A DNA stretch of 64,000 nucleotides, from positions 124,001 to 188,000 of the forward strand of contig JAJPYB010000006.1 in NCBI GenBank assembly GCA_021205185.1. Direction: 5' to 3'. Positions 60,227-64,000 of the stretch are shown piece by piece. The stretch is from Ruminococcus sp. (lineage in GTDB: Bacteria; Bacillota; Clostridia; Oscillospirales; Ruminococcaceae). Under the pieces are notes generated by a model. It had not been told where the DNA came from, did not search any database, and was given only the letters and a program-made list of their open reading frames with translations. Position 1 is the first letter of the stretch; the number at the start of each line of letters is the position of its first letter. Made by a program: the position numbers and the translations under genes.

Positions 60227-63200
60227 TTATTCCTCGCTGTCGTTATAAAGCTTAGCTAAGCGCTTGAGATAATCATATCTGTCTGCTGCGTTCTTAACTG
60301 CGCTGTCGAAGAGCTTTTCAGCTCTCTCAGGATTCTGTCTTGCAAGAGCGTTGTATCTGACCTCGCCCATAATGAAGTCCTTATAATCCTTAGTCGGAGC
60401 CTTGGAATCAAGAATGAACGGATCCTTGCCCTGCTTCTTGAGATCAGGATTAAATCTGTAAAGGTGCCAGTAGCCTGCCTCAACAGCCTTCTTCTCCTCT
60501 GTCTGAGCGATGCTCATACCGCCCTTGATACCATGGTTGATACATGGAGCGTAAGCGATGATGAGTGAAGGTCCGTGATAAGCCTCAGCCTCAGAAATTG
60601 CCTTAATGCACTGATTGTAATCTGCACCCATAGCGATATGAGCAACATATACATAGCCGTAAGTCATAGCAATTCCAGCTAGGTCCTTCTTCTTAACCTC
60701 CTTACCAGCAGCTGCGAACTGTGCGATAGCACCGGTTGGAGTTGACTTAGAGGACTGTCCGCCTGTATTTGAGTAAACCTCAGTATCAAATACGAAGATG
60801 TTTACGTCCTCGCCCTGAGCGATAACGTGGTCAAGACCCGAGAAGCCAATATCGTAAGCCCAGCCGTCTCCGCCGAAGATCCACATTGACTTCTTTCTGA
60901 GGAAGTCTGCGTCCTTAAGGATTTCCTCAGCAGCCTTTGACTTGCTCTTCTTAAGAGCTGCAATAAGAGTATCAGTTGCTGCGCTGTTAGCTGCGCCGTC
61001 GTCAATAGTTGAAAGATAGCCTTCGATAGCTTCCTTGAGAGCTGCTGTCTTTGTAGTCTTCTGAAGGTCAAGAACCTTAGCAACCGTTCTCTGTCTGATT
61101 GTATTTTGTGCAAGGAACATACCGTAGCCGTACTCTGCGTTATCCTCAAACAATGAGTTTGCCCAAGCAGGACCCTTGCCGTCCTTGTTTACTGTGTATG
61201 GTGTTGTAGGTGCCGAGCCGCCCCAGATTGAAGAACAACCTGTAGCGTTAGCGATATACATTCTGTCGCCAAACAGCTGAGTGATAAGCTTAGCATAAGG
61301 AGTTTCACCACAGCCAGCGCAAGCGCCTGAGAATTCAAGAAGCGGCTGCTTGAACTGTGAACCCTTAACGGTTGTTTCCTTAAACTTAGCAAGAACGTCC
61401 TTCTTCTCAGGAAGCGTAAGAGCGTAGTTGAATACCTCCTGCTCAGCAAGCTGAGATTCAAGCGGCATCATATTCAAAGCCTTGTTACCCTTCTTACCAG
61501 GACAAACATTTACGCAGGAGCCGCAGCCTGTACAGTCAAGAGCTGACATTGTCATTACAAAGTTATAGCCCGGCATACCTGTCATCTTAACAGCCTTTTC
61601 CTGAGCGAGCTTTGGTGCCTTAGCAAGCTCCTCGTCTGTCATTACAGCAGGTCTGATAACTGCGTGCGGACAAACGTATGAGCAGAAGTTACACTGAATA
61701 CAATTCTCGCTGTTCCAGCAAGGTACGTCAACAGCAATTCCTCTCTTTTCAAAGGCAGCTGAACCCTGTGGGAATGTACCGTCAGCCATATCCTTGAATG
61801 TAGAAACCGGAAGCTTGTCGCCCTCCTGAGCGTTACAAGGAATCAGAATATCGTTTACGAACTTCTGAAGGTTCTTATCAGCAATCTTAACTGCCTTCTG
61901 ACCCATCTTAGTATCCTTAGCTGTCTTCCAAGCCTCAGGAACCTTAACCTCAACTACCTGCTCGCAACCAGCGTCGATAGCGTCGTGGTTCATCTTAACG
62001 ATAGCTTCGCCCTTCTTTGAATAAGAAGCAGTAGCAGCGTCCTTCATATACTTGATAGCGTCTTCCATTGGAATAATTCCGGAAAGCTTGAAGAATGCAG
62101 ACTGCAAAACTGTGTTGATTCTGTTTCCAAGTCCGATTTCCTTACCAATCTTAACGCCGTTGATGATGTAGAACTTGATGTTGTTCTGAGCGATATATCT
62201 CTTAACCTGTCCGGGAAGATGCTTTTCAAGTCCCTTTTCGTCCCACTGAGTGTTCAAAAGGAATGTTCCGCCCGGCTTGATGTCGTTTACGATATTGTAC
62301 TTTGTGATGTATGACTCGTTGTGGCAGGCTACAAAGTCAGCCTGATTGATGAGGTATGTCGACTTGATAGGCGTCTTACCGAATCTCAGGTGAGAAACTG
62401 TTACGCCGCCTGACTTCTTGGAGTCATATGAGAAATATGCCTGCGCATAAAGATCTGTGTGGTCACCGATAATCTTGATAGAATTCTTGTTAGCTCCAAC
62501 AGTACCGTCAGCTCCAAGTCCCCAGAACTTACATGATGTAGTTCCAGCTGGTGCTGTGTCAATCTTCTCCTCAACGTCGAGTGAAAGATATGTTACGTCG
62601 TCGTCGATACCGATTGTAAATCTCGGCTTGAAGTTTTCCTTCCAGTCAGCGTTCCAGTAAACCGCCTTGATCTGTGCAGGAGTTGTGTCCTTAGAACCAA
62701 GTCCGTATCTACCGGAAGCGACTGTTACGTCGTGGAACTGAGTTCCCTTCAAAGCTGCGACAACGTCAAGATACAAAGGCTCGCCAAGTGAACCCGGCTC
62801 CTTGGTTCTGTCAAGAACAGAAATCTGTGTAACTGTATCAGGAATAACCTCAACAAGCTTTGAAGCTACGAAAGGTCTGTAAAGACGAACCTTAACAAGT
62901 CCCAGCTCTGCGCCTTCAGCGTTAAGTGCGTCGATTGTTTCCTCGATAGTGTCACAAACAGAACCCATAGCAATGATAATATGCTTAGCCTGTGGATGTC
63001 CGTAATAGTTAAATAGCTTGTAGTCGGTACCGATCTTCTCGTTTACCTTGTTCATATACTCTTCAACAACACCAGGAATTGCATCGTAGTAGCTGTTGCA
63101 AGCTTCTCTTGCCTGAAAGAATATATCAGGGTTCTGAGCTGTACCTCTGAGGGACGGATGCTCAGGATTGATAGCTCTGTTTCTGAATTCCTGAATAGCG

Positions 63201-63793
63201 TCCATATCAACCATTTCCGCAACGTCAGCCTTGTCCCATGTTTCAATCTTCTGAATCTCATGAGATGTTCTGAATCCGTCAAAGAAGTGAATAAACGGAA
63301 CTCTGCCCTTGATTGTTGCCAAATGTGCAACTGTACCGAGATCCATTACCTCCTGCGGATTTGTCGAGCAAAGCATTGCAAATCCTGTCTGACGGCAAGC
63401 GTATATGTCAGAATGGTCGCCAAAAATGTTAAGAGCGTGAGAAGCTACACATCTTGCTGAAACGTGAATTACGCAAGGAAGAAGCTCACCTGCAATCTTA
63501 TACATATTCGGAATCATAAGCAATAAGCCCTGTGATGCTGTATAAGTAGTAGTGAGTGCGCCTGCTGATAAAGAGCCGTGTACTGTTCCTGAAGCTCCTG
63601 CCTCAGACTGCATTTCAGCAACCTTTACAGGTGTACCGAAAATATTTGTCTGACCCTTTGCAGACCACTGGTCGGTTGCCTCCGCCATAACTGACGACGG
63701 TGTGATAGGATAGATAGCAGCTACCTCAGTGAACGGATATGACGCCCATGCAGCAGCATTGTTACCATCCATGGTTTTCATTTTTCTTGCCAT
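60227..63793 (-). CDS. nifJ: Pyruvate:ferredoxin (flavodoxin) oxidoreductase
   Basis: 1188 residues from ATG 63793 (MARKMKTMDGNNAAAWASY) with GGAGG six bases upstream; the frame beyond it to 63856 lacks homology. Oxidises pyruvate with CoA to acetyl-CoA, CO2 and reduced ferredoxin, the electron source for the Hnd hydrogenase. Single-chain homodimer type: domain I YPITPSSVMAEATDQWS, two ferredoxin clusters CIQCNFCSYVCPHAV and CTGCGSCVNVCPGKK, proximal-cluster CAGCGETPY, and the thiamine diphosphate site GDGWAYDIGFSGLDHV with FDTEVYSNTGGQSS. Transcribed alone from a promoter at 63890-63918. Confidence 0.97.
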   Translation of the reverse strand: MARKMKTMDGNNAAAWASYPFTEVAAIYPITPSSVMAEATDQWSAKGQTNIFGTPVKVAEMQSEAGASGTVHGSLSAGALTTTYTASQGLLLMIPNMYKIAGELLPCVIHVSARCVASHALNIFGDHSDIYACRQTGFAMLCSTNPQEVMDLGTVAHLATIKGRVPFIHFFDGFRTSHEIQKIETWDKADVAEMVDMDAIQEFRNRAINPEHPSLRGTAQNPDIFFQAREACNSYYDAIPGVVEEYMNKVNEKIGTDYKLFNYYGHPQAKHIIIAMGSVCDTIEETIDALNAEGAELGLVKVRLYRPFVASKLVEVIPDTVTQISVLDRTKEPGSLGEPLYLDVVAALKGTQFHDVTVASGRYGLGSKDTTPAQIKAVYWNADWKENFKPRFTIGIDDDVTYLSLDVEEKIDTAPAGTTSCKFWGLGADGTVGANKNSIKIIGDHTDLYAQAYFSYDSKKSGGVTVSHLRFGKTPIKSTYLINQADFVACHNESYITKYNIVNDIKPGGTFLLNTQWDEKGLEKHLPGQVKRYIAQNNIKFYIINGVKIGKEIGLGNRINTVLQSAFFKLSGIIPMEDAIKYMKDAATASYSKKGEAIVKMNHDAIDAGCEQVVEVKVPEAWKTAKDTKMGQKAVKIADKNLQKFVNDILIPCNAQEGDKLPVSTFKDMADGTFPQGSAAFEKRGIAVDVPCWNSENCIQCNFCSYVCPHAVIRPAVMTDEELAKAPKLAQEKAVKMTGMPGYNFVMTMSALDCTGCGSCVNVCPGKKGNKALNMMPLESQLAEQEVFNYALTLPEKKDVLAKFKETTVKGSQFKQPLLEFSGACAGCGETPYAKLITQLFGDRMYIANATGCSSIWGGSAPTTPYTVNKDGKGPAWANSLFEDNAEYGYGMFLAQNTIRQRTVAKVLDLQKTTKTAALKEAIEGYLSTIDDGAANSAATDTLIAALKKSKSKAAEEILKDADFLRKKSMWIFGGDGWAYDIGFSGLDHVIAQGEDVNIFVFDTEVYSNTGGQSSKSTPTGAIAQFAAAGKEVKKKDLAGIAMTYGYVYVAHIAMGADYNQCIKAISEAEAYHGPSLIIAYAPCINHGIKGGMSIAQTEEKKAVEAGYWHLYRFNPDLKKQGKDPFILDSKAPTKDYKDFIMGEVRYNALARQNPERAEKLFDSAVKNAADRYDYLKRLAKLYNDSEE

Positions 63794-63889
63794 TTTTATC
63801 CTCCTCCGGAATATAAAATAAACTATACAAAAATTTCGGCGAGCTGCCAGCATCAACCAACAGCTTCGACCTACATTATGTTCTTATTT

Positions 63890-63918
63890 ATTTTATCACA
63901 AGATACTTAATTTGTAAA
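63890..63918 (-). promoter_or_regulatory. Promoter of the PFOR gene
   Basis: TTTACA (63913-63918), 17 bases, TAAAAT (63890-63895) on the minus strand, about 97 bases before ATG 63793. Confidence 0.75.
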
Positions 63919-63956
63919 GCGTAAAACTCAACTTTTTACGTGATTTTCTACACAAT

Positions 63957-63990
63957 TACCGCAGCTCGTCACATAAACGGGCTGCGGTAT
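63957..63990. terminator. Hairpin at the right edge
   Basis: ACCGCAGC/GCTGCGGT arms with a long loop; probably a terminator of a gene beyond the window. Direction cannot be fixed. Confidence 0.35.
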
Positions 63991-64000
63991 ACTTGATTTG

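Overview
The window looks like a chromosomal segment of a Gram-positive, low-to-mid GC, strictly anaerobic gut or rumen clostridium of the Ruminococcus type. Reasons: two secreted GH5 glycanases end in Ruminococcus-style type I dockerins (cellulosome parts); energy genes are pyruvate:ferredoxin oxidoreductase and an electron-bifurcating [FeFe] hydrogenase; HrcA/CIRCE and T-box control are present; there is a SpoIID-like protein; ribosome-binding sites are strong (GGAGG) with GTG and TTG starts. The species assignment is inference. No tRNA, rRNA, IS element, prophage or CRISPR array was seen.

Layout. 1-2332: hrcA-grpE-dnaK heat-shock operon behind a perfect CIRCE (dnaK runs off the left edge). 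2794-7612: a small exported protein and two tandem GH5-dockerin enzymes. 7882-13475: EF-G paralogue, acyl-CoA synthetase-like ligase, three small unknown genes, a phosphodiesterase. 13550-15829: intracellular GH95 alpha-L-fucosidase. 16100-29630: a compact ten-gene operon, the most unusual locus here. It encodes two MacB/LolD-type ATPases (one with a C-terminal AbrB-like domain), a 987-residue solute-binding protein with N-terminal carbohydrate-binding-like modules, four MalF/MalG-type permeases, an NHL/TPR surface protein, a YIP1-type membrane protein and a DUF5696-like exported protein. 29862-32486: T-box, small membrane protein and thrS. 32534-34372: RNase Y. 34573-38135: MsmX/UgpC-type shared sugar ATPase, pseudouridine synthase, DUF4830-like protein, YIP1-like protein. 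38255-41374: FtsX-type ABC exporter behind two operator-like inverted repeats. 41421-46355: citrate synthase with a structured leader, SpoIID-like protein, FGGY kinase and AraD. 46423-49607: SecDF and a histidine phosphatase. 50014-54979: hydrogenase operon hndA-(HATPase)-hndB-hndC-hndD. 55049-60121: two CAP proteins with poly-threonine linkers, an undecaprenyl-phosphate sugar transferase and a GT2 glycosyltransferase. 60227-63793: pyruvate:ferredoxin oxidoreductase.

How it fits together. The cell degrades plant or host glycans outside (GH5-dockerins), imports oligosaccharides through CUT1-type ABC systems (MsmX-like ATPase supplied separately), trims them inside (GH95, pentose kinase/AraD), oxidises pyruvate with PFOR and disposes of electrons as H2 through the Hnd hydrogenase. 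The ten-gene operon is the best candidate for an undescribed system: it mixes exporter-class ATPases with importer-class permeases and large exported partners that bear no lipid anchor. Promoters (several TTGACA-N17-TATAAT) and Rho-independent terminators are given where they could be read directly.
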